From positions 16,562,312-16,626,311 of the forward strand of contig OZ022247.1 of assembly GCA_963978895.1 (NCBI GenBank): a DNA stretch of 64,000 bases, given 5' to 3'. Both the position numbers and the translations under genes were made by a program. The notes under the pieces were generated by a model, which made no database searches, was not told the DNA's origin, and worked only from the letters and a program-made list of their open reading frames with translations. Source of the stretch: Erpobdella octoculata (lineage: Eukaryota; Annelida; Clitellata; Hirudinida; Erpobdellidae). Below are positions 1-10,068 of this stretch, piece by piece. How positions within the stretch are numbered: position 1 is the stretch's first letter; the number at the start of each line of letters is the position of its first letter.

Positions 1-961
1 TCGTCTCTTTCCGTGTTTGGCAAAATACTGGATTTCTAGGGCTACTTTGCCGACACTCTCTTGCCAAGTGCCCCGTTTGATCACAGTTGTAGCAGCGAGG
101 TCCAACCATTTTGGCGTCACTGACCGACTGACCCCGGTTCCAACCCATCCTGCTATTGCTGTCCAATTTTGCCAACCTCTTTTCTGGGTGGGCTTGGCTG
201 TACTTGTTTATCCAAAGGCACAGCTCATTGACATCTTTGCTCTCTTTCTCCAACAAGTACTCGACCATTCCCGCCGGGCACTTTCCGAAAAACTGCTCTT
301 TCAGAAACAAAAACAACAGGTTTTGTTTGCCCGTGAGATCCACCCAGCGCCTGAGGTGGCTATCAAGCCGCACTAGATAATGTTCCCAGGTCTACTCCGG
401 TTCTGGCTTTGACTCTCGATACATTATGCGATAGTCTTCCGCTGACTTCCCAAAACGACGAAGGAGTGCCTCCTTTGCCGTTCTGTAGTCCTGCATCTGA
501 CTATCGCTAAGTTGGCCAAACACTTCCAAAGTCTTCGCACTAAGCAACGACCCTAAAAGCACTCCCCAATCCTTCTGAGGGTGACCATTGGCTTTTGCCA
601 ATGACTCAAATCTCAGCAAAAATGCGTCGATGTCATCACCTTCAGAAAACTTTGGATAAGGAATCTTAGTAGCCTCCGCCGACGGTTTTGGCTCTATTTT
701 TTTTTGGCCCTCCTATTCCAGCTTCTTCAATTCCAATTCATGCTGGCGTTGTTCGCGCTCACGTAGAAGTTGAAGTTCTCGTTCTTCTTTAGCTTCTTGA
801 GTCTTCTTCTCTTCGTGTTCACGTTCCTGTTGAGCCCTTTTTTCTTCCCGCTCTTTTTGTCGCTCGGCCCGCTCTCGACAGTCTTCGACATACTTCAGCA
901 GCGCCCCACCAGAAAAGCCAAGCTTCTCTCCGTTTGCTATATATTCAGCATCAGTGGACAT
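1..961 (-). pseudogene. Decayed LTR-retrotransposon gag (partial)
   Basis: Reading right to left from the ATG at 961-959, an N-terminal stretch very rich in Glu, Arg and Lys (coiled-coil-like) leads into a capsid-like region (FxxRFESLAK, then LLGSLLSAKTLEVF) and ends near position 100 with a CCHC zinc knuckle, CYNCDQTGHLAREC. This order is that of a retrotransposon gag with a SCAN-like capsid. It is broken: an in-frame TAG at 711-713, a shift at a 9-base A run near 700-708, and a TAG replacing a likely Gln codon at 389-391. Protease and pol would lie beyond the left window edge. An LTR and primer-binding-like site lie immediately upstream (right), as expected. Family-level assignment is by motif only. 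Confidence 0.8.
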
Positions 962-1039
962 CTTTACCAAATCAAAAAAATTCGGTCACTTGTGATCAAA
1001 TAACTTCAGAAAAATATATTTACGGATGAAAATGCGTAA

Positions 1040-1230
1040 ATACGTCGGGGTCACCAATGTAAACGTAGAGGAATATGCTTTCTAGCGATTCGTAACGTTA
1101 AAGTCGAAGTTATTTATAACACAATATTTCTCGAATTTATTTTAACTTTATTATTCTTTCTTGAATATAATCCTTTTCTTGACTCTAAACTGACTTATCT
1201 CACTTTGCAGAAATTAACCCGGTTCTGACA
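1040..1230 (-). repeat. Probable 5' LTR and primer-binding site of the gag element
   Basis: Reading on the minus strand, a TGTCAGAACC start (1230) and a TTTACA end (1058) bound about 173 bp, followed directly by TTGGTGACCCCGACG, a typical LTR-retrotransposon primer-binding context, and then by the gag leader. The other LTR is outside the window, so the ends are inferred from the TG..CA rule and not from a second copy. Confidence 0.6.
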
Positions 1231-1269
1231 AATCTTTTGATAATTCCAATTTCTCTACTCTACAACCTT

Positions 1270-1759
1270 TTTTTTTTTTTTTATTATAGTTTATAGTCTT
1301 TTACACCATGTGTTTTAAGACGCGAAAAGAAAATCAAAATGAAAAAAAAATACTTATTTACACTAAATAATTTTTCTCTATATTTACAGTTCTTTAGGAT
1401 TATTTTGTATCCATTTATAGATGATGTCGTGGCATATTTCCGAGTTCAGTATGGTTTGGAGTGTAGTTGGTTTTTGGATCCTTTTACAAAAGTTCCCAAG
1501 TTCCATTCCTAGTTGTGTCGTTTCTTCGCAGTGCAGCAACCAGTGCTCGATTGTTTCCTCTGTTCCGCAGGTTTCGCACAAACCTGTCTCATGAAGATTC
1601 ATTCTCTTCAAATTTTGTTTCAGCCGACACTTTCCAAGTCGGAGTCGGGAAATGATGACTTCCTTTTTTCTGTTTGTTGTCTTGAATTTAATTTTATTTG
1701 AGACTTTTTTTTCGAGAGACCAGTAGTGTCGACTTTCTTGAGCAGAGTCCCATCTGGTC
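1270..1759 (-). mobile_element. 5'-truncated LINE fragment with 13-bp TSD
   Basis: A 13-bp direct repeat, ACTCTACAACCTT, lies at 1257-1269 and 1760-1772. Just inside the left copy is a T run (minus-strand poly-A tail). Between them a minus-strand ORF (1384-1761) encodes the end of a non-LTR retrotransposon polyprotein: a Lys-rich stretch, RLRLGKCRL, and then a C-x2-C-x7-H-x4-C knuckle (CETCGTEETIEHWLLHC) like that at the C-terminus of LINE proteins with an RNase H or zf-RVT tail. TSD, poly-A tail and retention of only the 3' end are the signature of target-primed reverse transcription with 5' truncation. Confidence 0.85.
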
Positions 1760-1818
1760 ACTCTACAACCTTACTTTTTTCTATTGAGGACCACAAAAAG
1801 GAAAAGGACCAATACCAA

Positions 1819-1819
1819 T

Positions 1820-1857
<38 letters not shown>

Positions 1858-1882
1858 CATATATACATATACATACATCCAA
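1819..1882. repeat. (TA)n microsatellite with ATAC interruptions
   Basis: Alternating T/A with a few C substitutions. Any open frame across it is only Tyr/Ile repeats and is not a gene. Confidence 0.95.
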
Positions 1883-1939
1883 TCATGCTTGCCTCTCAAC
1901 AAGTTACTCATCAAATTGCCAAAAAGGAAAAACCTCACA

Positions 1940-2036
1940 CCTACTGCTACTGCTACTGCAACTGTTACTGCTACTGCTACTGCTACTGCTACTGCTACTG
2001 CTACTGCTACTGCTACTACTACGACTACTATGACAC
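1940..2036. repeat. (TGCTAC)n hexanucleotide repeat
   Basis: About 14 imperfect copies of a TGCTAC unit, ending in ACTACGACTAC, sit directly before the point at which the Ty3 integrase homology begins (CAGCTGTTC). The array therefore marks the 5' breakpoint of Ty3 copy A. Confidence 0.9.
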
Positions 2037-2416
2037 GCAGCTGTTCTTCATGCCAACAAGCAGCTAAATCACCCATAAAACACACTTTATGTTCATGGCC
2101 AAAAGAAACCAAACCCTGGAGTCGAATTCACATCGATTATGCTGGACCGCTCCATGGAAAAATGTATCTCGTAGTAGTAGATGCATTCTCAAAATGGCCT
2201 GAAATAATAGAGATGGCAAACAGCACCACATCCAACACGATAAATGCACTCCAGCCGATCTTTGCACAATTTGGATTGCCTGAAACAATTGTCAGTGACA
2301 ACGGCACACAATTCACCTCAACTGTTTTTCAGGAATACTGTGCAGAAAACGCGATCAAACACGTGAGATCACAACCATTTCAACCACAATCCAATGGCCA
2401 GGCCGAACGATTTGTA
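2037..2416 (+). pseudogene. Ty3/gypsy integrase core, copy A part 1
   Basis: Encodes the end of the integrase zinc region (CSSCQQAAKSPIKH) and the catalytic core: first Asp in HIDYAGPLHGK, second Asp in VSDNGTQF (GAC at 2297-2299), third acidic residue near NGQAERF. The sequence is almost identical to 41150-41525 of Ty3 copy B, which identifies the family. It is cut at codon FV by the LINE insertion and resumes at 10069. The 5' part of the element is missing. Confidence 0.92.
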
Positions 2417-2484
2417 TTAATTTTTTATTATTTATTATTTTATTTTATCTAAAACAAAACAAGAGTCTTGCACTAAGAATACCA

Positions 2485-3114
2485 TTAACAATATGTCAAA
2501 TTAAAAAAGTGTTTTTTTAACAATGCTCTGAAGTCCTCATTTAGAACAGCACTTCGGATAGATTTAGGTAGTTGGTTCCATGCACCGGGCCCGGAAACGG
2601 CGAATGCACGTTTACCGAAACTTCGAATAGTTCTTGGGATGACAGCGTCACCATGGGTGGACGAACGTAGATGTTGACGACCAGAATGAGAGGAGCACAG
2701 GCTTATCATCCGTGTCATGTAGGCAGGGGCACGATTGGTTAAGATATTGTAAACCAGTAAGCAGAGTTTTAAGGTCACTCTTTCCGGTAGGGGGAGCCAG
2801 TGTAGTTGGCGGAGAAGAGGCGTGATGTGGTCCCGTCGAGAGATGCCACCGACAAGACGTGCAGCAGCATGAAGAACCGCAGTGAGCGGGCGAAGAGCAG
2901 TCATCGGCAGGCCTGCAAGGACCACGTTACAATAATCTAATCTAAAAACAACAAGAGCCTGGACCAAAATCCGCACGCAGTGTTTGTTTAGGGCACCCTT
3001 GATCTGTCGGATGCGGCGTAGGAGGAAGAAACAGGATCGTGCCACTGCCGATATATGTCGATTCATAAGCAAGGAGCTATCCAGTATCACCCCAAGATTT
3101 CTAATAGACTTCAC
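2485..3114 (-). pseudogene. LINE RT C-terminal region
   Basis: Encodes the thumb and C-terminal part following the RT palm: LGVILDSSLLMNRHI, then LDYCNVVLAGLP, AAARLVGG, RDHITPLLRQLHWLPL and KLCLLVYN, all characteristic of CR1/L2-group LINEs. It is separated from the palm by an in-frame stop region at 3115-3183 (a stop after the ELIWFH motif), so the polyprotein is broken here. It ends with a Leu/Lys/Phe-rich tail close to the element's 3' end. Confidence 0.85.
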
Positions 3115-3183
3115 GGGGGTGATGACGCAGTCAGTACTGATTTGAAGACTACAGTCATCCAGGTGTCGCGTTGAAGTGTTCCC

Positions 3184-3822
3184 TCAATGGAACCAGATAA
3201 GTTCTGTTTTAGAAAGGTTTAGGCTCAATCTCATAGACGAGGACCAAACGCGAATCTCGCTGACACAGGCGACAAGACGCTCTCTAACGGACTGCAGGTC
3301 GGTTACGTCAAAATGAATGTACAGCTGAGTATCATCAGCGTAAAGATGAGTCTGCACGTCGTGAGAAGAAGCAATCCGAGTAATATGGCTTGTGTAAAGG
3401 ATGAAGAGAAGTGGGCCTAAGATTGAACCCTGAGGCACACCACAGTCAACGGCCGATACTATCGACGTCGCCCGGCCCAATCGGACAAGATGTGTTCGAT
3501 TTGATAGAAAGGACTCAATCCAGTCAAGTGCGGTTGAAGTCACGCCAAAGCTAGTGTGGAGGAGATCAGTAAGGAGAACATGATCGACACAGTCGAAAGC
3601 TGCACTGAAGTCAAGGAGCACGAGCGCAGTCGGTTGGCCCCTGTCAAGTGAAAGAATAATGTCGTTGTAAAGTTTCCCGACTGCTGTCTCTGTACTGTGG
3701 TACTTGCGAAAACCAGACTGAACCTGCGGAAGCAGATTCATCGATTCGATATGTGAAGAAAGCTGACGGTGGACGACACGTTCAATAAATTTTGAGATGA
3801 ACGATAGGTTTGATATGGGGCG
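3184..3822 (-). pseudogene. LINE reverse transcriptase palm
   Basis: Contains NLSFISKFIERVV (start of RT, 3750-3815), QSGFRKYHSTETA, LLDFSAAFDCVDH (first catalytic Asp), GVPQGSILGPLLF and the catalytic YADDTQLYI box, then LNLSKTEL. The order and spacing match RVT_1 of non-LTR elements. The N-terminal edge stops at the TSD (3818-3822) of the inserted LTR element, and the missing residues of the same motif (KSYRP) are on the far side at 8426. Confidence 0.92.
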
Positions 3823-4073
3823 TGTCAGTAGCGTGCCGCCAATTTACACTAACTTTGAAGATTTTGAGAACGAAATTTATTATTTGATAAATATCAAGCA
3901 GGAACGTGTTTAAACTAATCGATTAGAGAAACAATCGCGTGGAAACAGTCACGTAGGACTTTCCCTCCTACAAATATACAAGCAAACGTAGCCCTACACA
4001 CAAAAACGTACAGCAAGAGTTTCTAGCGACGGAGAGAGAGAGACGAGGAAGAGGGTCTCCCTTATATAAGGCT

Positions 4074-4116
4074 TATTCCAACAACTGAAACAATTAGTTT
4101 CAGTTGTTGGAATAAA
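4074..4116. repeat. Perfect 43-bp hairpin at deletion junction
   Basis: Two 19-base arms (TTATTCCAACAACTGAAAC and its complement) flank the loop AATTA. It lies exactly where LTR identity ends and the sequence after the ORF begins, and it is absent from the other LTR. It is therefore probably a product of the deletion event, such as template switching or repair. Confidence 0.9.
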
Positions 4117-4147
4117 CTAATCATAATGTTGTTCTGGCCGCTTGTCC

Positions 4148-7100
4148 TTATGTTTTAGTACTAGGTAAAGCAATTTCGATATTGGACTTATCTAAGACTT
4201 CAACTTTTCCAAAATCTATGTCTTCATCGTAAATGATAGAACAACTACTTACCAAAGCTTTTTCGTTTCGTTCATGATATTTACGTATCTTGTTAGCATG
4301 CAGATGATAATGATGACCATCTATTTCAACTATGAAAGAGTAAGGTGATTTTACTCGAACAATTGTTCCAGGCCCTTGCCATCGGTTCAACATTTTAGGT
4401 TTATTTTTATCAGGTGCTAATATAATAACGGGATCACCTAATTGAAATTTACGATCAGTACTTCTCAAGTTATAATATTTAGCATAACGATTTTGTTCGT
4501 TACTACCAGCAAGATCTGCATATTCGCGTGCTTCTTGTAGAGCTTTACAAAGATCACTTAAATATTGAGTTGGATTTTTTCCTAACTTAAAAGATACTTC
4601 TCCCTCATTTACCCATGAATCTTTTAAAATAGATAATGGTCCTCTTGGAGCAGTTCCATAAATTAATGTATAAGGACTAACATGCGTTGTGGAAGACGGC
4701 TTCTCACGAAGACTCCACAAAATAAAAGGCAACAATTTAAACCAACGTTTAGGATGATCCTGTGACAACTTATAAATCATGGTCTTAATACTTTGATTAC
4801 AACGCTCTACAATACCAGCTGCTTCTGGATGTCCCGGAGTATTGAAACGTGGACTACACCCTAAATATTTTAAGAATTCTTTAGTCAAAGAACTCGTGAA
4901 ATTACTCCCACAGTCAGAGCTAATAACTCGTGGAATTGAAAAAGTCATAAAAATCTCTAGAAGGCAATCACAGACACTTCGTGCTGTCAATGAGTCTAAA
5001 GGAAAAGCCATCGGCCATCTTGAAAAAAGATCAACTACGACTAGTGCATAATTGAACTTGGGTGGGGGATTCAATGGAAACAATGGACCTATGCAATCCA
5101 TTACAAGATGACTAAAAGGAAATTCATCTCCTCTAGGTATTGGTTGAATCGGGATACGATCCTTCATCTTTATAGGCGCCCTTAATTGACATATTTTGCA
5201 GGACTCGCAAAATTCTCTAACTTTGGTCTCCATCTCTGGGAACCAAAAATTCATGCGTATGCGCTGTAAGGATGACTTAGTTGCCATATGACCTGCACAC
5301 GGAGCTTCATGACCTAATTGTAAGATAATGGGAATGCGATTGATTGGTAAACATAATTGTTTTAACTTAAGTCCCCATAAAGATTCCCTATGAAACAACA
5401 TGTTTCCTTCTATAAAGAATCCCTTTTTCTTTCGAAGTGCAAATTCCCAAAATGGTTTTAAAGAAGTGCAATTTCTTTGTTCTCTACCAAAGGAAGTGGT
5501 AGGAAAATCTACTCTACTATCATTTACAACTGGAATTCCTACAATAGTCTCTTCGTTATTACTAGGAATATCTGAGATTTCCTCGTTAGGATTAACTACA
5601 ACCTCAACCGCTACCTCGTTAATTTGTACTGTTGGAACCGTTGTAACATCCACCTCATCATCGTTGGCAAAATCAGATAACCATGATACTAAAATTTCAT
5701 CTTCTGACAATTTTGAAGGCAAAGCATTCATTAATTCAGCATTCTCTTGAGGAACCACAACCTCATACAAAGTTTCGGCTTCAAGTCTCTCATTAACACC
5801 AGGGTGAATAATGATAGCTTCACTCAAATTGGGTACCACGGAAAAGAAAACCTTAAATTTTGGAGCAATGTTCATGGTATTATGGGATTTCTGCACGGGT
5901 TGCAACAAAAGCTCAACACCCTCAACTGTTTTATGTGAACCATGCACATCGACTAATTCAACCTTTGTAGTCGGACGAACTCCTAAAGCGTCTACTAAGT
6001 CTTTCCTAATACAATTAGTTTCAGCTCCACTATCAATTAAAGCTAACTGAGTTGTTAATTGATTAATCCTAACCTCTCTAAAAGGTCGTTTATAGAATCG
6101 GTCAGTTTTGATGATAGGAGATTCATTCAATCCTAGGTTATTATTTTTATTTATAAGAGAATGCCCTTGATTTAATACATGACAACAATTAATTTTAATA
6201 TTTTTCTGGTTGGGACAATCTCTAGCAATATGACCTACTTTCTGACAATTATAACAAACGAGTGATCCTTTATTATTATCTTTATTATAATTCCTAACCG
6301 TCACTGGTTGACTATTAAAACGCTGTTGAGATGGAAGAGGATGGTTAAATCGTGGTTTAGAATTAATGTTAGGATTATTAATTGGTCTACTCGGAGGTGC
6401 ATGACTCCTTACATCGTTAAGTCTTGGACGAGCATACTGAATGATATGACAATCATTATCACGTACTGCCATATAATTATCTGCCGCCTCTGCAAGTTGT
6501 TCGCTGCCTAACCAAATATCTTTTTCTAGAGTGGACAGGTGATCAAGACAACCTAGTGGCATTACCTCTTTTAATCTATCAGCACAGAGTAAATCAATTA
6601 AAGTATCAAATGAATTTACTTCTCTGCTTTGTATATAATATGTCAGAGCAGTGCGTAAATGTGATGCAAATTCTATATAAGTTTGGTTATGAGTCTTCAT
6701 CATCGACAGAAAGCGTTGTCTTAATATTAAAGGACTTATTCTATAACCTAATAATAAAATTTTCTTAAGTTCATAATAGTCTTCGAGTTGATATGATGGT
6801 AAATGACTAATGAGACTTCTGCCCCTCTCACTTAATTTAGCTATTAAAGTTTTAGATTTTAAATTATCTTCCACTTCATACGAAATAAATTGTTTCTCTA
6901 AAAATTCAAAAAAACTAGGGATGGACAATGGATCAGATGGAAAAGGTCCTATTAGATCTCCTATTATTTTAACTAGTTTTATCGTTTTATTGGTTAGATC
7001 AGGTTGATGTGCTGTCACTATACTAAATCTAGTTAATTCTCTTTCTCTTTCATTTCTAACTTCTTCTCTCTCAAATTTTAATTGTTCTCTCCGTTCCTCT

Positions 7101-7456
7101 GCTTCTAATCTTATTCGTTCTCTTCGCTCTTCTGCTTCTCTCTCTTCTCTTTTCTCTGCTAATCTTTCTCTCTGCATTCGTTCAGCCGATTCCCTCTCTT
7201 TCTCTTTATCTAGGAGTTGTAATTTCACTATTTCTGTATTATCTATTCGCACTCTACCCTGTTCTGCCATGAAATAACCGCCCGCTCCCTCTTCATCGGG
7301 GTTATCATGTAACACTCTAGGACACTGGGATTCTACTCCACTAAACATGGTTTCCCTTCTATCTCTAGGGTTTACTCTTAACATTGCTTGGGCAATCTCT
7401 TCTGCTCGTTGCTCAGGCGATTCGGGTACAGGGGTATTTTTTCCTGTCTCAGACAT
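4148..7456 (-). CDS. Gag-protease-integrase polyprotein (Gmr1-like, no RT)
   Basis: The 1102-codon ORF starts at ATG 7456. Residues about 70-140 form a highly charged Glu/Arg coiled coil. Residues about 165-350 are a capsid-like region (FPSDPLSIPSFFEFLEKQF). Then come a CCHC knuckle (CYNCQKVGHIARDC), an aspartic protease with intact LIDSGAETNCI, the integrase H2C2 finger (HEAPCAGHMA..CESCKICQ), the DDE core (MDCIGPL, SSDCGSNF, HPEAAGIVERCNQ) and a C-terminal GPY/F-like module (WQGPGTIV..PYSFIV). It ends soon after GPY/F, where the sister element at 13983-19070 continues into RT. The intact frame suggests a protein able to package and integrate but dependent on RT in trans (inference). Confidence 0.93.
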   Translation of the reverse strand: MSETGKNTPVPESPEQRAEEIAQAMLRVNPRDRRETMFSGVESQCPRVLHDNPDEEGAGGYFMAEQGRVRIDNTEIVKLQLLDKEKERESAERMQRERLAEKREEREAEERRERIRLEAEERREQLKFEREEVRNERERELTRFSIVTAHQPDLTNKTIKLVKIIGDLIGPFPSDPLSIPSFFEFLEKQFISYEVEDNLKSKTLIAKLSERGRSLISHLPSYQLEDYYELKKILLLGYRISPLILRQRFLSMMKTHNQTYIEFASHLRTALTYYIQSREVNSFDTLIDLLCADRLKEVMPLGCLDHLSTLEKDIWLGSEQLAEAADNYMAVRDNDCHIIQYARPRLNDVRSHAPPSRPINNPNINSKPRFNHPLPSQQRFNSQPVTVRNYNKDNNKGSLVCYNCQKVGHIARDCPNQKNIKINCCHVLNQGHSLINKNNNLGLNESPIIKTDRFYKRPFREVRINQLTTQLALIDSGAETNCIRKDLVDALGVRPTTKVELVDVHGSHKTVEGVELLLQPVQKSHNTMNIAPKFKVFFSVVPNLSEAIIIHPGVNERLEAETLYEVVVPQENAELMNALPSKLSEDEILVSWLSDFANDDEVDVTTVPTVQINEVAVEVVVNPNEEISDIPSNNEETIVGIPVVNDSRVDFPTTSFGREQRNCTSLKPFWEFALRKKKGFFIEGNMLFHRESLWGLKLKQLCLPINRIPIILQLGHEAPCAGHMATKSSLQRIRMNFWFPEMETKVREFCESCKICQLRAPIKMKDRIPIQPIPRGDEFPFSHLVMDCIGPLFPLNPPPKFNYALVVVDLFSRWPMAFPLDSLTARSVCDCLLEIFMTFSIPRVISSDCGSNFTSSLTKEFLKYLGCSPRFNTPGHPEAAGIVERCNQSIKTMIYKLSQDHPKRWFKLLPFILWSLREKPSSTTHVSPYTLIYGTAPRGPLSILKDSWVNEGEVSFKLGKNPTQYLSDLCKALQEAREYADLAGSNEQNRYAKYYNLRSTDRKFQLGDPVIILAPDKNKPKMLNRWQGPGTIVRVKSPYSFIVEIDGHHYHLHANKIRKYHERNEKALVSSCSIIYDEDIDFGKVEVLDKSNIEIALPSTKT

Positions 7457-7831
7457 GACAACAATCTACTACCACACGAAATCTACGCCCGCAATTACAC
7501 AACTGCACACCGTACTTCAACACAAACCCACACTCGAAATTACACACTACCTAAGGGCAACCGCGAAATGAATCAGATAAACTTATCTCGATTCTTCTTC
7601 CGTCAGACAAGGTCGATGCTCCTCCTGAACTGGTCGATCTTTTCTCCTTCTGAACTGGTCGAATGACTCGTCGACTTCTTCCCCTGAACTGGTCGAATTT
7701 TTCTCCGGAACTGGTCGAATTCTTCCCCTGAACAGGTCGAATGACTCGTCGGCTTCTTCTTCTTCTTCAAACAAAATCTTCTAAATCAAGATCTTCTTTC
7801 TCAAAATCAATCCCACCGCTGCCACCAATAA

Positions 7832-8420
7832 TGTCAGTAGCGTGCCGCCAATTTACACTAACTTTGAAGATTTTGAGAACGAAATTTATTATTTGATAAA
7901 TATCAAGCAGGAACGTGTTTAAACTAATCGATTAGAGAAACAATCGCGTGGAAACAGTCACGTAGGACTTTCCCTCCTACAAATATACAAGCAAACGTAG
8001 CCCTACACACAAAAACGAACAGCAAGAGTTTCTAGCGACGGAGAGAGAGAGACGAGGAAGAGGGTCTTCCTTATATAAGGCTTTCAAACCACGAAATATT
8101 AACAAATCGATAAACCGATATAAACAAATACAAAACATATTAATAGCTCCTTAAATCTCGATCGCGAAGAAATCAGATTTTCACTACTTATAAACATATA
8201 TATAAACTATAATCCACGAGATTTATTTAATTAATTAATCGGTAGATTTCTCAATATATATTAAAAAATATACACCCCTATTAATTGCGGGAAACAAACG
8301 CGCTCCGATTGGCTCGTTAACACAAAGGATTACAAATAAGTTCGACGTGGCCCATGGAAGATACTAAATAATACTATAAATAAAATAGAATAAAAAAGAG
8401 GGGGGGGTCCAGCACTGACA
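7832..8420 (-). repeat. Full-length 5' LTR of the RT-less Gmr1-like element
   Basis: 589 bp from TGTCAGTGCTGG (8420) to CTACTGACA (7832). It contains a TATA-like TTATATAAGG at about 8071-8082, a GAGA-rich stretch at 8041-8060 and a poly-C run at 8400-8408. The last 250 bp are repeated with few differences at 3823-4073. Confidence 0.9.
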
Positions 8421-8425
8421 GGGCG

Positions 8426-8560
8426 GTAGCTTTTGGGATCAACGGGATCCATCTCCGTTTTCTTGAGTCGAGGTCGGACGATAGCCCTTTTGTGACTGGC
8501 TGGTAGTGTCGCATCTTGAAATGAAGTGTTTACGAGGTGGGAAATAATAGGAGCAAACAC
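8426..8560 (-). pseudogene. LINE RT N-terminal piece
   Basis: Encodes LVNTSFQDATLP and KRAIVRPRLKK, then DPKSYRP, the entry motif of a CR1/L2 RT. It stops at the TSD GGGCG (8421-8425), and the motif resumes at 3822 with PISNLSF. Removing the LTR element joins the two halves in a plausible frame. Confidence 0.88.
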
Positions 8561-9032
8561 GCTTTTGAGTTTTTTTATGAGCCAGACAGGTGCAGTGTCA
8601 AGCTCACACTGTCTAGTCCCAAGGCGATTGAGTAGGCACTCGACGTCCTCGGAAGTGATATCGTCGAAAGCAGCCAGAACCGGAACATCGGCCGGGCAAG
8701 AACTGAAAAGCGGAGGTAGGGCGTCATTTGTAGTTCGACGAATGTCCTCAATCCTCAGCGTGAATTAGTCAAGCAATGCATCAGGAGCAAGACTACTAGC
8801 AGAAATGTTAGTGACTGGATAATGAAGAGAGTTTAAAGATCTCCAAGTCGCCCGGCCATCGCCAGTCACTTCTTCAATTTTATGTCGAAAGTAGCTTGAG
8901 CACTTTTTCTGGAACAGTCGACGTTTGAGTATGGACTGGGTGTGTCAAGCTATTTTATCCGACGACAGTTTGGTGCACAAATAACGCCGTTCGAATCGAC
9001 GATTTAGTGTTTTGGACCGACTACAGTCGGCA
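8561..9032 (-). pseudogene. LINE linker between endonuclease and RT, disrupted
   Basis: Position within the LINE places this in the region between EN and RT. Short minus-strand open stretches are separated by stops and no domain is recognisable. Treat as decayed polyprotein sequence. Confidence 0.6.
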
Positions 9033-10046
9033 TCAAACCAGGGGCTTTCTGGCTTTCCTTAAGGTAATCAACTTCCGTGGAGCATGACGATCAAGGAGCT
9101 CGTTCATTGTTGCATCGTAAAGATCGAACAGCTGTTCAGCAGATTGGTACGATTTCAAGGCCGAGACTTCAAAGAGCCTGGTATTTGGAAGATCGATACT
9201 GAATGATGCTAAGTCGAATGACCTGAAGGAACGGCGTTCCACTTTTTCGGTGATAATGGGGGGTGGTTTATGACAAGTTGAAAAGGTAATGATTGAATGG
9301 TCGGATAGAGAAGGAGGGATGATTAGTAAATTTGTTATGACTGAAGATGAGCGCGTGATAACCACATCAAGAGTATGACCATGGTCATGAGTCGGTCCTG
9401 TCACCAGTTGAGTGAGGCCATGACTCAGGAGCAAATTTTGTAACTTTCTGGTTGTAGTGATGTCCTGATCCAGGTGAATATTGATATCCCCAAGTAAGAT
9501 CAGATCGCAGGAGTAGTCGGCAGTTTTTCCCAGAAGCTCTGAAAATTCGGAGAAAAACGCCTCTGTAACAGATTCAGAACCTGGTCGATATAGGACCAAA
9601 ATTAATTATTGAGAATCACGGAATGTGACGTAGGCAGATAGTAACTCAAAAGCGCTGAAGCTTCAAAAATCTTTGATGGAGGACCTGAAGTTGTTTTTGT
9701 GGATAATACATATGCCTCCTTCACGAGGCCCGCGGAGGCTAGCGAGGTCAGCATCGAAAGGCGACGGGCAAGGTCTGTCCAAAGCCTGGTAGCCAAGAGA
9801 GGTTGAGGCGATTAGAGAGGGCGAAAAGGAAGACTCATGACATGATTCGACGATACACATAATGTCTACTTTGGAAGAGATTAGGAATTCGCTTATTGTG
9901 GCGGATTTATTTCCAATTGAGCGAGCGTTCCAGACAGCGAGATTGCATCTTGTAGAAGGGCGACTTCCGTGGTCTTTAGAAAACGAGCCCTTAAAATCAC
10001 TATAGATGATGTCGGCTACATGTGGCATAGAAGGTTTGGAAGACAA
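9033..10046 (-). pseudogene. LINE AP-type endonuclease
   Basis: Two overlapping frames carry the endonuclease: NLAVWNARSIGNKSATISEFL (start of an EEP fold) followed by VDIMCIVES and REGGICIIHK in 9663-10046, then LVLYRPGSE, LILLGDINIHLD (catalytic GDxN-like box), GHTLDVVI and LSDHSIITF (catalytic SDH) in 9033-9599. The frame changes at about 9600, where one reading meets a stop, so the protein is disrupted. It precedes RT as in CR1/L2 and Jockey LINEs, and it would nick the target DNA for insertion. Confidence 0.9.
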
Positions 10047-10068
10047 GTGTCGAAACCGACCTGCTCTA

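Larger units (their letters stand above)
3823..8420 (-). mobile_element. Gmr1-like LTR element lacking RT/RNase H
   Basis: Bounded by TSD GGGCG (3818-3822 and 8421-8425) and by TG..CA termini. The 5' LTR on the minus strand is 7832-8420 (589 bp). The primer-binding site TTGGTGGCAGCGGTGGG follows at about 7812-7831. The 3' LTR is truncated to 3823-4073, and only its promoter-distal 250 bp match the 5' copy. One long ORF (4148-7456) encodes gag, protease and integrase but no RT. The deletion therefore removed RT, RNase H and the first part of the 3' LTR, and a perfect 43-bp hairpin sits at the junction. Confidence 0.93.
2417..10068 (-). mobile_element. CR1/L2-like LINE inserted in Ty3 copy A
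   Basis: The integrase reading frame stops at TTGTA (2412-2416) and resumes at TTGTA (10069-10073), giving a 5-bp TSD around a minus-strand non-LTR element. In its coding order (right to left) there is an apurinic-like endonuclease (9033-10046), the start of RT (8426-8560), the RT palm (3184-3741) and an RT C-terminal region (2485-3114). The minus-strand 3' end is A-rich with ATAATAA repeats. The coding region is interrupted by the 4.6-kb LTR element at 3823-8420 and by point disablements. CR1/L2/Rex-type affinity is from motif style. Confidence 0.88.

Noticed and set aside
1784..2036. Apparent N-terminal extension of the integrase through TA and TGCTAC repeats
   Set aside because: Codons come from simple repeats; true homology to copy B starts at about 2037.
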